Notes under the pieces: model-generated | The model's input: only the letters and a program-made list of their open reading frames with translations | Databases searched by the model: none | What the model was told of the DNA's origin: nothing | Shown: one piece after another, positions 32,501 through 41,905 of the stretch | How the letters are laid out: each line of letters starts with the position of its first letter | Numbering within the stretch: the stretch's first letter is position 1 | Made by a program: the position numbers and the translations under genes | Source of the DNA: Aureimonas fodinaquatilis | GTDB lineage: Bacteria > Pseudomonadota > Alphaproteobacteria > Rhizobiales > Rhizobiaceae | Reading direction: 5' to 3' | Assembly: GCF_008369445.1 (NCBI RefSeq) | Contig: NZ_VTWH01000001.1 | Location: forward strand, 744,001 to 808,000 | Length of the DNA stretch: 64,000 nt

Positions 32501-34572
32501 GCGCCACCGGATGCTTCCTGCCCGGCAAGTGCGGCAAGGGTGGAAATGTCCGGTGCGTTGATTTGCAATTGGCCTGTGGGAACATTTGCTGCGCTCAAGC
32601 TCACTTCGCCCGAAACGCGGTTCTGGCCTTGCTCCAGCAGAAGATTGCGGAAGTGCCTGACCTGTCCCTCGGTCGCAAAATCTGCCGACAAAGCCAGAGG
32701 CGCATTGTTGTATACGCCTTGCAGTGACACGGTGCCCTGCGGTGCATCGGCAGCAAATGTGCCATTAATTTCGGCGGCAATTTCCTGCAATGTGCGCCCG
32801 GCAACAATCAGGTCTGCGCCATTCAGCGACAGCTCCACCTGAGGCGCGGAAAGCGTTCCGCTGACATTCAGCTTCAGATCCGCGGTGCCGGAAAGCCCAG
32901 CTTCCGCCTGCGCCGACTGGTCCAGCGTACCGGTTGCCGAGGCTGAAACGGTTTCACCCTGCAGGCTGGCATTGGCCCGCACATCCAGCCCGGTCCCCTG
33001 CAGCACAATATCACGCCCTGCAAATCCGTCAGCGGTTCGCTGCACAGCGCCTTGCAGCGACAGCCGCTCGCCAGCATAGGCAGGAACTTCCGCGCCAAGC
33101 GCAGCGCTTTCCACATTGGAGCGCAATGCCAGGTCAAATGTTGCAAAATCGCGCGCTGCTCGCCCGGTAACGGCCGCACTGGCCGTGGCGGTTGATACGC
33201 TGTCGGCATCAATGACAATTTCGTCGGCTGTCAATGATCCGCTGGCAGTCAGGGAGACGGGGCCGGTCAGCACATTTGCGGCAATGCCCTGCGGGGCTGT
33301 CGCTGATGCCGCATCCAGCCGTATTTCAAACGGGCCGGCAATGTTGTTCAGATCGAAACCCTGGCTGACCACATGCAGGTTGACGTCACGGGCGATATAG
33401 TCCTGATATCCGGCGTTTCGCGATGCCGCCATGACGTTCAGTCTGGCAGCGCTGAGCGATCCTGCCAAAGTGGCGTCCAGCGATGACACTTCGATCGACG
33501 TGCGCGAGCCCAGATCGCCAAAGGCCAGCGGCAGCGGGTTGCCTTCATCCGTAGCAAGGCTGACGCGCAGGTCATTCGCCGCACCAGTCGGATCGTAGAC
33601 CCCGGATGCATCCAGCTGCAAACTGCCGGACAGCAATTCGCCGCGATTGATGGTGATCTGCCCGCCCTGATCCTGCAAGAGAACATCGGCAACCAGATGA
33701 GCCGTATCGCCAACCATGTCGGCATAGGTTTCCGGCACGAACGGGCCGGTAATGGTGTTGATATCCGCATTGATGCGGCGGCCGGAAGCTTCATCCTGAA
33801 CGGTGGCTGTCAGAGTGGTGGCTCGCTCACCGGCAATATCCAGCGTGCCACTGGCGTTGAAGTTGCCCAGCGGGCCTTCGCCTTTGACATTCAGCGCAAT
33901 AGCAGGAGAATCTGCAAGCTTCAAAAGCCCGGCGACAATGCCGCCTTCCGGCTCATTTGCACTGATGTCCACCCCAAGCCGGTTGTCGGCAGGGGCGAAA
34001 GCCAAAGTTGCGGCAATCGAGCCGGGACGGTCCTGCCGTTCAACATCAAAGGTCACATTCAACGACGTGGGCTGCGGGCTGAGTTGCAACGAACCTTTGG
34101 CAGAGAGTTCGGCCGGGACACCAGCAACAGCTTCGCCCAGCGTAAACCGGCCGATGGCGATCTGCTGCACATTGGCCGTGATATTTGGAAGGGAAAAACC
34201 ACCGCTCGATTCAGCTTCGACGGGGTCGGCGCTGCCAATTGGCAGCCTGTCCAGCACAATGCTTGCAGCCGACAGGTTTTCAATGTCCACCGTTCGGCGA
34301 ATGAGCGCTGTGGGTGACCAGTCCATCGCCAGATCATTGGCCGTCAGGTAAACACCGTCGGCGTCTGCAACCGTCAGACTTTCAATGCGAACTTCACCGG
34401 AAAATGCACCCGAAAAGCCGGTGATCTTGACCTGGGCATTGTCAGTGGAGATCAGGTTTTCGATCTGTCGCGCCAAGAAACCCTGTGCATTGGCGGCGCC
34501 AGGGGCGCAGACCACCATTGCCAATGTGGCCAGTGCCAGCAGATTGCTGCGAAGGGAGCCGAACATACCCAT
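29518..34572 (-). CDS. tamB: translocation and assembly module protein TamB (DUF490)
   Basis: Very large (1684 aa) inner-membrane-anchored periplasmic protein of the TamB/AsmA-like bridge family. It forms the TAM complex with TamA and is implicated in outer-membrane protein insertion and phospholipid transport. A signal/anchor (LLALATLAMVVCAPGAANA) is followed by long repetitive beta-strand segments. The DUF490 C-terminal domain ends with the typical terminus GVFYEKEY. Repeated blocks such as ALANAFVPGLGASGTVSG and ALTNGFVEGLGASGTISG show internal duplication. The start overlaps the tamA stop by one base. Confidence 0.95.
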   Translation of the reverse strand: MGMFGSLRSNLLALATLAMVVCAPGAANAQGFLARQIENLISTDNAQVKITGFSGAFSGEVRIESLTVADADGVYLTANDLAMDWSPTALIRRTVDIENLSAASIVLDRLPIGSADPVEAESSGGFSLPNITANVQQIAIGRFTLGEAVAGVPAELSAKGSLQLSPQPTSLNVTFDVERQDRPGSIAATLAFAPADNRLGVDISANEPEGGIVAGLLKLADSPAIALNVKGEGPLGNFNASGTLDIAGERATTLTATVQDEASGRRINADINTITGPFVPETYADMVGDTAHLVADVLLQDQGGQITINRGELLSGSLQLDASGVYDPTGAANDLRVSLATDEGNPLPLAFGDLGSRTSIEVSSLDATLAGSLSAARLNVMAASRNAGYQDYIARDVNLHVVSQGFDLNNIAGPFEIRLDAASATAPQGIAANVLTGPVSLTASGSLTADEIVIDADSVSTATASAAVTGRAARDFATFDLALRSNVESAALGAEVPAYAGERLSLQGAVQRTADGFAGRDIVLQGTGLDVRANASLQGETVSASATGTLDQSAQAEAGLSGTADLKLNVSGTLSAPQVELSLNGADLIVAGRTLQEIAAEINGTFAADAPQGTVSLQGVYNNAPLALSADFATEGQVRHFRNLLLEQGQNRVSGEVSLSAANVPTGQLQINAPDISTLAALAGQEASGGAQGQVNLQVAADGTPQAAVQLTAQTLSIAGSELAGANIDVTLFDYLVRPQASGSIEATSVATSSINVAGLSLDLARLNGATNFEGGARINDVPTRLAGQVNIAGGITDIRLNSLTANIENAAISLSEPARIRIGQGRIDLGTLLLNAGQGTLRVQGNLADEADLQVALDRFPLAIANPFVEGLDAAGSLSGMVTLAGPTANLRSDFDLALAQLQTAQTRAANIPGIDGTVAGRLRDKVATLDAARVQLGSGIIEATGQVGATLDTQLRITDLPVALTNGFVEGLGASGTISGTATATGALDNPVVEFQINGREISARQLAASQVPPSTLDVSGRLSNHTVRLSRAVASLGNGSVEAVGSVGRDMDLQLTVNSVPVALANAFVPGLGASGTVSGKGTATGTLGQPQAIFELAGSGLSAAPLRQSGVDTVALDVAGTYRDDTLTLARARVQAGGGTLDASGSIGRTMNMRLALNSLPLALANIASPTLGAQGTLSGEANATGSVSSPQVAYNLSMSGFSIAQARDAGVGPLNGAFNGNYAGNRVTLNGNVSGSGIQFTANGAVNLAGTPAFDIAVNGNAPLALANQFLAEGGRSIQGDVNINARIAGTAASPDVTGTISTTGARFVDTGVNLAVENITTTIALSGNRATFNSFSAALGSGGTINVSGGIGLGAGFPADLTITIRDGRYADGELFSTRLNADLTVTGPLTGAAVLGGTINAQEINIVVPDSLPSSLAQLDVRYVNAPAAVLRQQQEINPDSGATGTSGGGISLNVTLNAPNRVFVRGRGLDLELGGSIQIAGPLSNLGIVGSFDLERGYFQILSRRLEFQRASLSFTGNLIPTLDFLAESDAGQARVYVAVRGPAENPTFTFSSNPALPQDEVLAQLIFGQSTSNLSPVQIAQLASAAASLAGVGGSTGLLDNLRSKLGVDNLDITTTEDGQAAVGVGQYLNDKTYVGVDSTGRVSIDLDLGRDFKARGAVTATGGGEVGVFYEKEY

Positions 34573-36572
34573 CAGAAAGCCTGCCCTATGCCTGCATAGA
34601 TCTGAAAACTGCCGTCGCGAGGACCGGGATCGAGTGGAATGCCGACATCGATGCGAATTGGCCCGAAGCCAGTCAGATACCGCGCGCCGACACCGGCACC
34701 CAGTTTGAATTCGCCAAAGTCGGGGAACAGGTCATCGGACACCGTGCCACCATCAATGAATGGCACGATCTGAATGCTTTCGGTAATGCCGATCCGCATT
34801 TCCAGCGACGCCTCGAACAGCGACAGGCCACCAATCGGCGTATCGACGAAATTCGGGTTGGTGCCGGGAGGTGCAAAGTCAGGATAGTAAGGGCCGATCG
34901 ACTGGTAGACATAGCCGCGCACCGAGCCTCCGCCGCCCGCATAAAACCGGCGATCATTGGGAATATCGGCCAGATCTGCGCCGGCCATCGTGCCATAGGC
35001 CACACGACCCGCCACTATGAAGCGGTCATTCTCATCCAGCGACAGATAAGCTGACGCATCACCCCGCGCCTTGAAGAACGCAACTGAGCCTTCTGCATCA
35101 TAGGATGGCTCGCCCATCACCTTCAGCAGATAGCCCTCTGTCGGGTTCAAAGCATCGTCGCGTGCGTCAAATGTGTATGTAACCGGAATGGAGCCGATGA
35201 GAAAATCACGCTTGCCGAGATAGTCCTCGATCTCTTCATATTCCAGCAAAACACCGGCGTGAACAGTTTGCCGCTTGTCGATCTTGTACTCGACACCACT
35301 GAAACCGGCTATGGATTCACGATTATAGGCCAGCGGTTGTTCACGCAGAGTGGTGAGAGAGCCGATGTAGACTGAATCCGGCCCCAGAACGCCGGGCTTG
35401 CGAAACTCTGCCCCGACCTTGTAGTCCACACCGTCAACCTCACGGCCTGAACTGGAAAGCTCGTTCGCACCGATGCGCGTGACGGATCCTTCCAGGCGAA
35501 TGCTTTCTGCCCCGCCAAACAGGTTGCGGTGTTGCCAATAGCCATTCACGCCGGCGCCGTCAGTGTTGGAAAACGTGGCGCCCGCTCCGATGACCCGGAA
35601 TGGCCGCTCCGAGACTTCCACCAGCACCGGCAGGGTGCCGTCCGGCTCCTGGCCATCGGCTGCTTTTACCGTAACGCTGGAAAATACGTTCAGCGCATTC
35701 AGGCGGTCGCGCGCCTGCTGCAATTCCTCACGTGAGTAGATTGTGCCCGGTTTGATGCCGGTCATATAGGCAATAAAGCCAGGACGAACCGCGTTGGCAC
35801 CCGTAACAACTGTCCGTCCGAACGGAACCGGAGACCCAGGAGAAAGTGAAAGATCGTAATCCAGCGTGCCGCGAGCCGAATCTGCCACCACATCCCGGTG
35901 AAGAATTGCCGCAAAGGGCCGGCCGGTATTTTCCACATCAAGGTAAATCTGGTTTTCGGCCTTGAGCAGGCGAACCGAATCCGCTGACGATCCGGGCGTC
36001 AGTTCATATTCCTCAGCGCTTAAAGGCGGCGGGCCATCCGTTGTCAGCCTTACGGTGCCCATCTTGTAAAGCTGGCCAGGCTGTACGGTAATGGCCACCG
36101 GCACCGGGCGCGATGTATCAAAGCTGGCATCGGGGGCCATGCCGGCAATATTTTGCCCCTCGATGGTAATGGTAACCAGCCCGTCATAGCGCGATTGCTC
36201 ATACAGGGCCGCCACCAGCCGCCTGCGATCGTTGCGCGCCTTGGCCAGCAGACCAAGCGAGCCGGAAACCGGCTTTTCTGCATCGGCCACCAAAGTGGAC
36301 GCGGCGTTAAGCGCCTTTTCCAGATCGTCATCAGCCGGGCTGACCGTCAGGGTGACGGAATAGTTCACCGGGTCGATAACCGTGTCGGCTTCGTCATACC
36401 GGCCGAAGAACTTGAAGCCGAAAAGTTCGAATGCTCCAGCCGCAGGTGCGCTTGCCAGAAGGCAGGCGCACACAATGGAAGCCGTAAAAGTCCGGGCAAA
36501 GCCCTTGCGGTGCAATGGCACGGTGTCGATCCGATCAGCCTTGTTTCGTTGCAGTGGTCGCACTGAAATCAT
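34572..36572 (-). CDS. tamA: outer-membrane Omp85 family protein TamA
   Basis: Omp85-family barrel protein (about 666 aa) with N-terminal POTRA domains and a C-terminal 16-strand barrel. A signal-like hydrophobic stretch (TFTASIVCACLLASAPAAGA) is followed by POTRA repeats. The barrel contains the family signature RFYAGGGGSVRGYVYQSIGP and ends in GIGQAF with a terminal Phe. The start is uncertain: TTG 36593, ATG 36584, ATG 36572 and a GTG nearer the signal peptide are all in frame, none with a clear ribosome-binding site. Forms an operon with tamB. Confidence 0.93.
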   Translation of the reverse strand: MISVRPLQRNKADRIDTVPLHRKGFARTFTASIVCACLLASAPAAGAFELFGFKFFGRYDEADTVIDPVNYSVTLTVSPADDDLEKALNAASTLVADAEKPVSGSLGLLAKARNDRRRLVAALYEQSRYDGLVTITIEGQNIAGMAPDASFDTSRPVPVAITVQPGQLYKMGTVRLTTDGPPPLSAEEYELTPGSSADSVRLLKAENQIYLDVENTGRPFAAILHRDVVADSARGTLDYDLSLSPGSPVPFGRTVVTGANAVRPGFIAYMTGIKPGTIYSREELQQARDRLNALNVFSSVTVKAADGQEPDGTLPVLVEVSERPFRVIGAGATFSNTDGAGVNGYWQHRNLFGGAESIRLEGSVTRIGANELSSSGREVDGVDYKVGAEFRKPGVLGPDSVYIGSLTTLREQPLAYNRESIAGFSGVEYKIDKRQTVHAGVLLEYEEIEDYLGKRDFLIGSIPVTYTFDARDDALNPTEGYLLKVMGEPSYDAEGSVAFFKARGDASAYLSLDENDRFIVAGRVAYGTMAGADLADIPNDRRFYAGGGGSVRGYVYQSIGPYYPDFAPPGTNPNFVDTPIGGLSLFEASLEMRIGITESIQIVPFIDGGTVSDDLFPDFGEFKLGAGVGARYLTGFGPIRIDVGIPLDPGPRDGSFQIYAGIGQAF

Positions 36573-36593
36573 CTGCCGATACATGCTGACCAA

Positions 36594-37011
36594 TGGTTAA
36601 ATAACAACCGTTGATCGGTGTCCATCTGTCGCACCCTGGAATGTAAAGGGCATTCTTGGCGAATGATGTGGGCATTGAGCCACAGTAAAAAGCCGGATAA
36701 TTCCGCAGAAAGCAGGGTCTTTTGAATCTGAGTTTCTCGATTAACCGGCCATTTACCAAGATTTGAGGAACTCCGCCGCCGCAGGTCTGGCATTGGCTGT
36801 GGACGGGTGCGGGTCAAGGCTATCATTGTTGCCGTGAGGTCGGATAGAAGTGAGAGGAATCTTAAAGGCATTCGCTGACGAAACGGCCTCGTTTCCAAAG
36901 GCGGCGCAATGCGACAAGACAAGAAGTTGGAGCGTTTCAAATGGTCGAATGACCGGAAAAAACTCTCCGCAACAAGGTTGTTCACCTACGAATGTCCGGA
37001 CAAAACCACCC
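36594..37011. other. intergenic region between divergent tamA and HerA-like ATPase genes
   Basis: About 418 bp without a supported gene. It must hold promoters for both directions. I see no convincing sigma-70 boxes. It contains palindromic repeat copy E (36868-36912). A forward open frame begins at 36850 and runs in phase into the ATPase gene, but it reads through the repeat and is probably not translated. Confidence 0.6.
36868..36912. repeat. dispersed palindromic repeat, copy E
   Basis: GCATTCGCTGACGAAACGG through GGCGGCGCAATGC (45 bp), with the conserved tail gacaagacaagaagttggagcgtttc to about 36940. It is the most diverged core of the six, but the tail matches copy A well. Confidence 0.75.
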
Positions 37012-38520
37012 ATGAAGGTTGCTGTCGATCTTGGAACCACCGCAACGGGAGAGCCGGCGGAAATGGATCTTGAAGAGCTTCTGTCGACGCGTCTTCTGGT
37101 GCAGGGCAATTCCGGCTCCGGCAAATCTCATCTGTTTCGCCGCATTCTGGAGCAAAGCTCTGAGTGGGTGCAACAGGCCATCATTGACCCTGAGGGCGAC
37201 TTTGTTTCGTTTTCAGAACGGTTTGGCCATATTGTCGTGGATGCTGACCGCACACCCAGCGAGCTGGCCAGGATCGCAGCCCGTATTCGCCAGCACCGCG
37301 CGTCGGTGGTTTTGAACCTTGAGGGGCTGGATGCAGAAGTGCAGATGAACTGCGCAGCTGCGTTCTTGAACGGCTTGTTTGATGCTGACCGCAATTTCTG
37401 GTTTCCGATGCTGATCGCAGTGGATGAAGCGCAGATATTTGCACCCGCAATTGCGGGCGAGGTGGGCGACGAAGCGAGGCGCATTTCGCTGGGCGCCATG
37501 ACCAATCTGATGTGCCGTGGCCGCAAGCGCGGGCTGGCTGGCATGATAGCGACACAGCGTCTAGCCAAACTGGCCAAGAACGTCGCCGCCGAGGCCTCGA
37601 ATTTTCTGATGGGGCGCACCTTTCTGGACATTGATATGGCGCGTGCCGCTGATCTGCTGGGCATGGAGCGCAGGCAGGCAGAGCGTTTCCGTGACCTGGA
37701 GCCGGGGCAGTTCGTGGCGCTGGGGCCTGCACTTTCCCGACGTCCGGTTCCGGTTCGTATTGGCCCGGTGGAAACGGCGGGCCGCTCTGGCAGGCCGGTG
37801 TTGATGGCGCGGCCGGAAACGCCGCGTGAAGCCATGGAAGATCTGATTTTCACCCCGGCGGCAGGTGAAGCGGCAATTTTGCCCGCGCCGGTGCGCAGGG
37901 AGCCGGCGGTTGCCACACGAGATCTGCTGGAGCAACTGGCGGTGCCGCGACGAGAGACCTTTGCTGAAGCGGCAGAGCCAGAGCCAGAGCAGGATCCGGC
38001 CGAGAGGCAGGCTATTCTGGACGGAATTTACGATTCCCTTCTGGCCGACCCGGAGGCGGCCTTCCGCCCGGTTCCTGTTCTTTATCAGGACTTTCTGGTG
38101 CATTGCCGTTTGCAGCGCATTTCAGGTGGGCAGACGGATATGCTCAGCTTTCGCCGCAGGCTGGCGCTGACCCGCGCGGGTGTGAATGACGACACCGAGG
38201 ACGACGAATGGCAGGAAGTCATTGCCCGCTCGGAGCAACTGCCGGAAGATATGCAGGGCGTGTACATGATGCTGGCCAGAGCCGCGCGTGAGGGAGAACC
38301 CTGTCCGAATGATGAGGTGCTGGCCAAGGCCTATGGCAGCCATTCGCCATCTCGAGGGCGCTTTCTGCTGACCTATATGGCGGATAGAGGCTTTATTTCC
38401 TGCGAAACGGATTTTCGCGGGCAACGTGTGGTGATGATTGCCGGAAGCGACTGGCGCACTGGTGCCGGACAGGCCAAAGCGGGCGCGCCGGGCATGGCTT
38501 CGCGCCTGCGGCGTGCCTGA
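37012..38520 (+). CDS. HerA-like (DUF87) P-loop ATPase
   Basis: Protein of 502 residues with Walker A GNSGSGKS at residues 32-39, Walker B-like LIAVDEAQIFAP and a conserved IIDPEGDFVSF segment. These are features of the HerA/FtsK-like DUF87 ATPase group, hexameric DNA pumps or motor proteins. The C-terminal third is Glu/Pro-rich with a possible winged-helix-like end. No nuclease partner (NurA type) or Sir2 domain is adjacent. The start at ATG 37012 (MKVAVDLGTT) is chosen because upstream sequence is repeat-derived. Role unknown. Confidence 0.8.
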   Translation: MKVAVDLGTTATGEPAEMDLEELLSTRLLVQGNSGSGKSHLFRRILEQSSEWVQQAIIDPEGDFVSFSERFGHIVVDADRTPSELARIAARIRQHRASVVLNLEGLDAEVQMNCAAAFLNGLFDADRNFWFPMLIAVDEAQIFAPAIAGEVGDEARRISLGAMTNLMCRGRKRGLAGMIATQRLAKLAKNVAAEASNFLMGRTFLDIDMARAADLLGMERRQAERFRDLEPGQFVALGPALSRRPVPVRIGPVETAGRSGRPVLMARPETPREAMEDLIFTPAAGEAAILPAPVRREPAVATRDLLEQLAVPRRETFAEAAEPEPEQDPAERQAILDGIYDSLLADPEAAFRPVPVLYQDFLVHCRLQRISGGQTDMLSFRRRLALTRAGVNDDTEDDEWQEVIARSEQLPEDMQGVYMMLARAAREGEPCPNDEVLAKAYGSHSPSRGRFLLTYMADRGFISCETDFRGQRVVMIAGSDWRTGAGQAKAGAPGMASRLRRA

Positions 38521-38624
38521 AGCAGTTTCGCCACGCGGCACGATGCTGTAATGCATGGCCGCATTGGAGGAATCGCCGGTAAGACGTCCGGCGTTCGAAA
38601 TCTGACACTGTAACGGGAGGCATC

Positions 38625-39578
38625 ATGCCGCTGACGCTCAGCACCTATCTGGCAAATGGACGCGCCGATGTCGCCACTCTGATTGGTGAGCTTGCCGCCG
38701 CAGCGCAGGAACTTGCAGGGCTGGTTTCACGCGGCGCGGTGAGCGCCGAGCCGGTTGGCGAAACCGCCAATGGTGGCGGCGATGTGCAAAAAGCGCTGGA
38801 TGTGGCTGCTGACCGGATTTTTTCCAAGGCGGCAAGGCAGGCCCCGGTTGCATTCTACGGTTCTGAAGAACAGGACGGTGCTGTCGCATTGAATGCGAAT
38901 GGCACCCTGGCACTGGCCATTGATCCGCTGGATGGGTCTTCCAACATTGAAACCAATGTTTCCATTGGAACAATCTTTTCCATTCTGCCGCTGACAGTTG
39001 ATGGTTCAGACGTGTTTTGCCAGCCCGGCAACCGACAGCTTGCAGCGGGCTATTTTATTTATGGGCCGCAGCTTTTGCTGGTTGTTTCGCTGGGGCAGGG
39101 CACACAGGTTTTCTGCCATAACCCCGACACGGGCGAATTTCTGCAGACGATCGAGCGGATGCAAATTCCCGAAAAGGCCAAAGAGTTTTCGGTGAACGCC
39201 TCGAATCGGCGCTACTGGCAGGAGCCGGTCCTGCGCTATATCGAAGACTGCGAGGCCGGAACGGATGGCCCGCGCGGCCGCAATTTCAACATGCGTTGGG
39301 TGGCTTCCGCTGTGGCGGATGCCTATCGTATTTTTCTGCGTGGCGGAATTTACCTTTACCCCGGCGACAGGCGGGACGGCTATGCAGATGGCCGCATACG
39401 CCTGGTTTATGAAGCAAACCCGATTGCCTTTCTGGCCGAGCAGGCCGGGGGTGCCGGCACCAACGGCCAACAAAGATTGCTGGACATTGTGCCGGAAAAA
39501 CTGCACCAGCGTACCCCTATTGTCTTCGGCTCCCGCGAAGAAGTGATGGAAATGGGACGCTATTTCGCCAAGGCGTGA
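38625..39578 (+). CDS. fbp: class I fructose-1,6-bisphosphatase
   Basis: Hydrolyses fructose-1,6-bisphosphate in gluconeogenesis or sugar-phosphate cycles. The metal-binding blocks GSEEQDG and IDPLDGSSNIETNVSIG (near residue 100) and the C-terminal substrate site GGIYLYPGDRRDGYADGR and RLVYEANPIAFLAEQAGG are all class I features. 317 aa, starting at ATG 38625 behind a GGGAGG site. Transketolase follows after 123 bp containing a repeat. Confidence 0.95.
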   Translation: MPLTLSTYLANGRADVATLIGELAAAAQELAGLVSRGAVSAEPVGETANGGGDVQKALDVAADRIFSKAARQAPVAFYGSEEQDGAVALNANGTLALAIDPLDGSSNIETNVSIGTIFSILPLTVDGSDVFCQPGNRQLAAGYFIYGPQLLLVVSLGQGTQVFCHNPDTGEFLQTIERMQIPEKAKEFSVNASNRRYWQEPVLRYIEDCEAGTDGPRGRNFNMRWVASAVADAYRIFLRGGIYLYPGDRRDGYADGRIRLVYEANPIAFLAEQAGGAGTNGQQRLLDIVPEKLHQRTPIVFGSREEVMEMGRYFAKA

Positions 39579-39588
39579 GAACACTCAA

Positions 39589-39632
39589 GCATTTCCCGCT
39601 GATACGGAACCGCTTCAACGGCAGGATAATGC
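39589..39632. repeat. dispersed palindromic repeat, copy F
   Basis: GCATTTCCCGCTGATACGGA through GGCAGGATAATGC, starting 10 bp after the fbp stop. The tail is truncated or diverged after gcgcccgat. It separates fbp from tkt. Confidence 0.8.
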
Positions 39633-39701
39633 GCCCGATTTCTGGTCTGGAACATCATGCGTGGCAGACACACGTCGCGCTGGAACGAAGTGAGGACGAC
39701 T

Positions 39702-41708
39702 ATGACTGAGCAATTGAACCCCGCCGTTTCCTCCGGCAACGACCCTTCGCGCGAGATGGCAAACGCCATTCGCGCTTTGGCTATGGATGCCGTGCAAACC
39801 GCCAATTCCGGCCATCCGGGAATGCCTATGGGTCTTGCCGACGTGGCAACTGTCTTGTTCGAAGACTTTGTCCATGTGGATCCTGCAGACCCGTCATGGC
39901 CGGATCGCGACCGGTTCGTGCTGTCCAACGGCCACGGGTCGATGCTGCTTTACGCTGTTCACCATCTTCTCGGCTATTCCGACATGACGCTGGATCAGCT
40001 GAAGCATTTCCGCCAGTTGGGAGCCAAGACAGCCGGACACCCGGAATATGGCCATGCGCTGGGAATCGAAACCACCACCGGTCCGCTGGGGCAGGGCATC
40101 ACCAATGCTGTCGGCTTTGCGCTGGCAGAGCGCATGTTGAATGCGCGCTTCGGCGACGACCTTGTGGACCACTATACCTATGCAATCTGCGGCGATGGCT
40201 GCCTCATGGAAGGCATCAGCCACGAAGCCATTGACCTTGCAGGGCATCTGAAGCTGAACAAGCTGATTGTTCTGTTTGACGACAACGGAATTTCCATCGA
40301 CGGCAAGACCAGTCTTTCAACATCGACAGACCAGGTGGCGCGCTTCAAGGCATCCGGCTGGAATGCCGTTTCGATTGACGGGCATGATGCTGCTGCCGTG
40401 CGCAAGGCGCTGACAGAGGCCAAGCGCTCCGACAAGCCAACGATGATCGCCTGCCGCACGATTATCGGCTATGGCTCGCCCAAGCTTGCGGGCTCAGAAA
40501 AAAGCCACGGCGCGCCTTTGGGCGGTGATGAAATAACGGCGACACGCAAGGCTCTGGGCTGGACCAGCGAAGCTTTTGTTCTGCCGGACGAGGTTGTCAG
40601 CCGCTGGCGGGCCATTTCCACAAAGAACGCCGAGCGACGCGCCGAATGGGAAAAGCGGCACGACGCATCTCCAAGGCGGGCCGAGTTTGATGCGGCAGTC
40701 AGCACAGCGCTTCCGGCAGACTTTGCTGCCACCATGGCGGCTTACCGCGAGAAATTGTCGCAGGAGCAGCCAAAGCTTGCAACGCGCAAGTCATCGGAAG
40801 CGACGCTTGAAGTGATCAATGCACTGACAGAGCTGACAATCGGCGGTTCGGCAGATTTGACGCATTCGGTCTTCACCGTGACCAAGGGCATGACCAGCGT
40901 TCAAGCCGATAATTACGGCGGGCGCTACATTCACTATGGCATTCGCGAGCATGCCATGGCTGCGGTCATGAACGGTCTGGCGTTGCATGGCGGCTTTATC
41001 CCCTATGGCGGCACCTTCCTGGTGTTCTCCGACTATATGCGCGGGGCAATGCGCCTTTCCGCGCTGATGGGCCTGCGCGTCATCTATGTGTTGACGCATG
41101 ATTCCATCGGCCTTGGCGAAGATGGTCCAACGCACCAGCCGATTGAACATCTGGCCATGCTGCGCGCGACACCAAACCTGAATGTTTTCCGCCCGGCAGA
41201 TGCCATTGAAACGGCAGAGGCCTGGGAAATCGCGCTGGAAACCACAAATCGTCCGACAGTTCTTTCGCTTTCGCGCCAGAACCTGCCCACCGTGCGAGCG
41301 GGTGATGTGGCCGAAAACCGCTCCCGCAAGGGCGCTTACGTTTTGCGTGAGGCGCAGGGAGAGCGCGCCGTGACGCTGATTGCCACGGGCTCGGAAGTCG
41401 AAGTGGCTTTGAATGCCGCCGAAGCCTTGAAGGCTGAGGGTATTGCGGCTGCCGTGGTTTCTGCCCCGTGTCTGGATATTTTCGCCGAGCAGGATGCAGC
41501 CTATCGTCAGCAGGTGCTGGGCACTGCGCCACGCATTGCTATTGAAGCGGCAATTGGCTTTGGCTGGGATCGCTGGATCGGTGACAATGGCCGTTTCATC
41601 GGCATGCACGGCTTTGGTGCTTCCGCTCCGGCTCCGCAACTGTATGAAAAGTTTGGGATTACCAGTCAGGCAGTTGTTGCTGCCGCCAAGGAGCTGACCG
41701 GGAGATAG
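39702..41708 (+). CDS. tkt: transketolase
   Basis: Thiamine-diphosphate enzyme of the non-oxidative pentose phosphate pathway. The TPP/metal motif is [20 protein letters not shown] through DDNGISIDG, and the transketolase signature with the catalytic Glu is [19 protein letters not shown]. The 668-aa length is standard. Start ATG 39702 ([11 protein letters not shown]) follows a TGAGGA site. The usual downstream gap-pgk-fba genes of many alphaproteobacteria are not here; a TerC gene follows instead. Confidence 0.96.
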   Translation: MTEQLNPAVSSGNDPSREMANAIRALAMDAVQTANSGHPGMPMGLADVATVLFEDFVHVDPADPSWPDRDRFVLSNGHGSMLLYAVHHLLGYSDMTLDQLKHFRQLGAKTAGHPEYGHALGIETTTGPLGQGITNAVGFALAERMLNARFGDDLVDHYTYAICGDGCLMEGISHEAIDLAGHLKLNKLIVLFDDNGISIDGKTSLSTSTDQVARFKASGWNAVSIDGHDAAAVRKALTEAKRSDKPTMIACRTIIGYGSPKLAGSEKSHGAPLGGDEITATRKALGWTSEAFVLPDEVVSRWRAISTKNAERRAEWEKRHDASPRRAEFDAAVSTALPADFAATMAAYREKLSQEQPKLATRKSSEATLEVINALTELTIGGSADLTHSVFTVTKGMTSVQADNYGGRYIHYGIREHAMAAVMNGLALHGGFIPYGGTFLVFSDYMRGAMRLSALMGLRVIYVLTHDSIGLGEDGPTHQPIEHLAMLRATPNLNVFRPADAIETAEAWEIALETTNRPTVLSLSRQNLPTVRAGDVAENRSRKGAYVLREAQGERAVTLIATGSEVEVALNAAEALKAEGIAAAVVSAPCLDIFAEQDAAYRQQVLGTAPRIAIEAAIGFGWDRWIGDNGRFIGMHGFGASAPAPQLYEKFGITSQAVVAAAKELTGR

Positions 41709-41776
41709 AGCTTTTCCCGTCCAAACGGTCTGATCCGCGTTGACAAGCTGGAAACTCGATCACAACTGCGCTATGG

Positions 41777-41802
41777 CCGATCCGTCTATCGTGACGGGTC
41801 GG
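41777..41802 (+). promoter_or_regulatory. stem-loop in the leader of the TerC-family gene
   Basis: CCGATCCGTC, loop TATCGT, GACGGGTCGG: ten consecutive pairs with one G-U. It has no T-tract behind it, so it does not look like a tkt terminator. It sits about 104 bp before the TerC start, inside a 197-bp leader. I could not confirm a yybP-ykoY (manganese) riboswitch consensus. Confidence 0.45.
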
Positions 41803-41905
41803 CTGGAACAATGTATTGCGACGCATCATTGCGTGGGCGAGCAGCTGGTTCTGCTGTCTGCATCAAGGCCGGCGAAAAGCTGATAAGGCCACAACGGAGG
41901 GTGAA

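Noticed and set aside
36850-37011. N-terminal extension of the HerA-like ATPase
   Set aside because: It is translated from repeat copy E and intergenic DNA; the conserved protein starts at MKVAVDLGTT.
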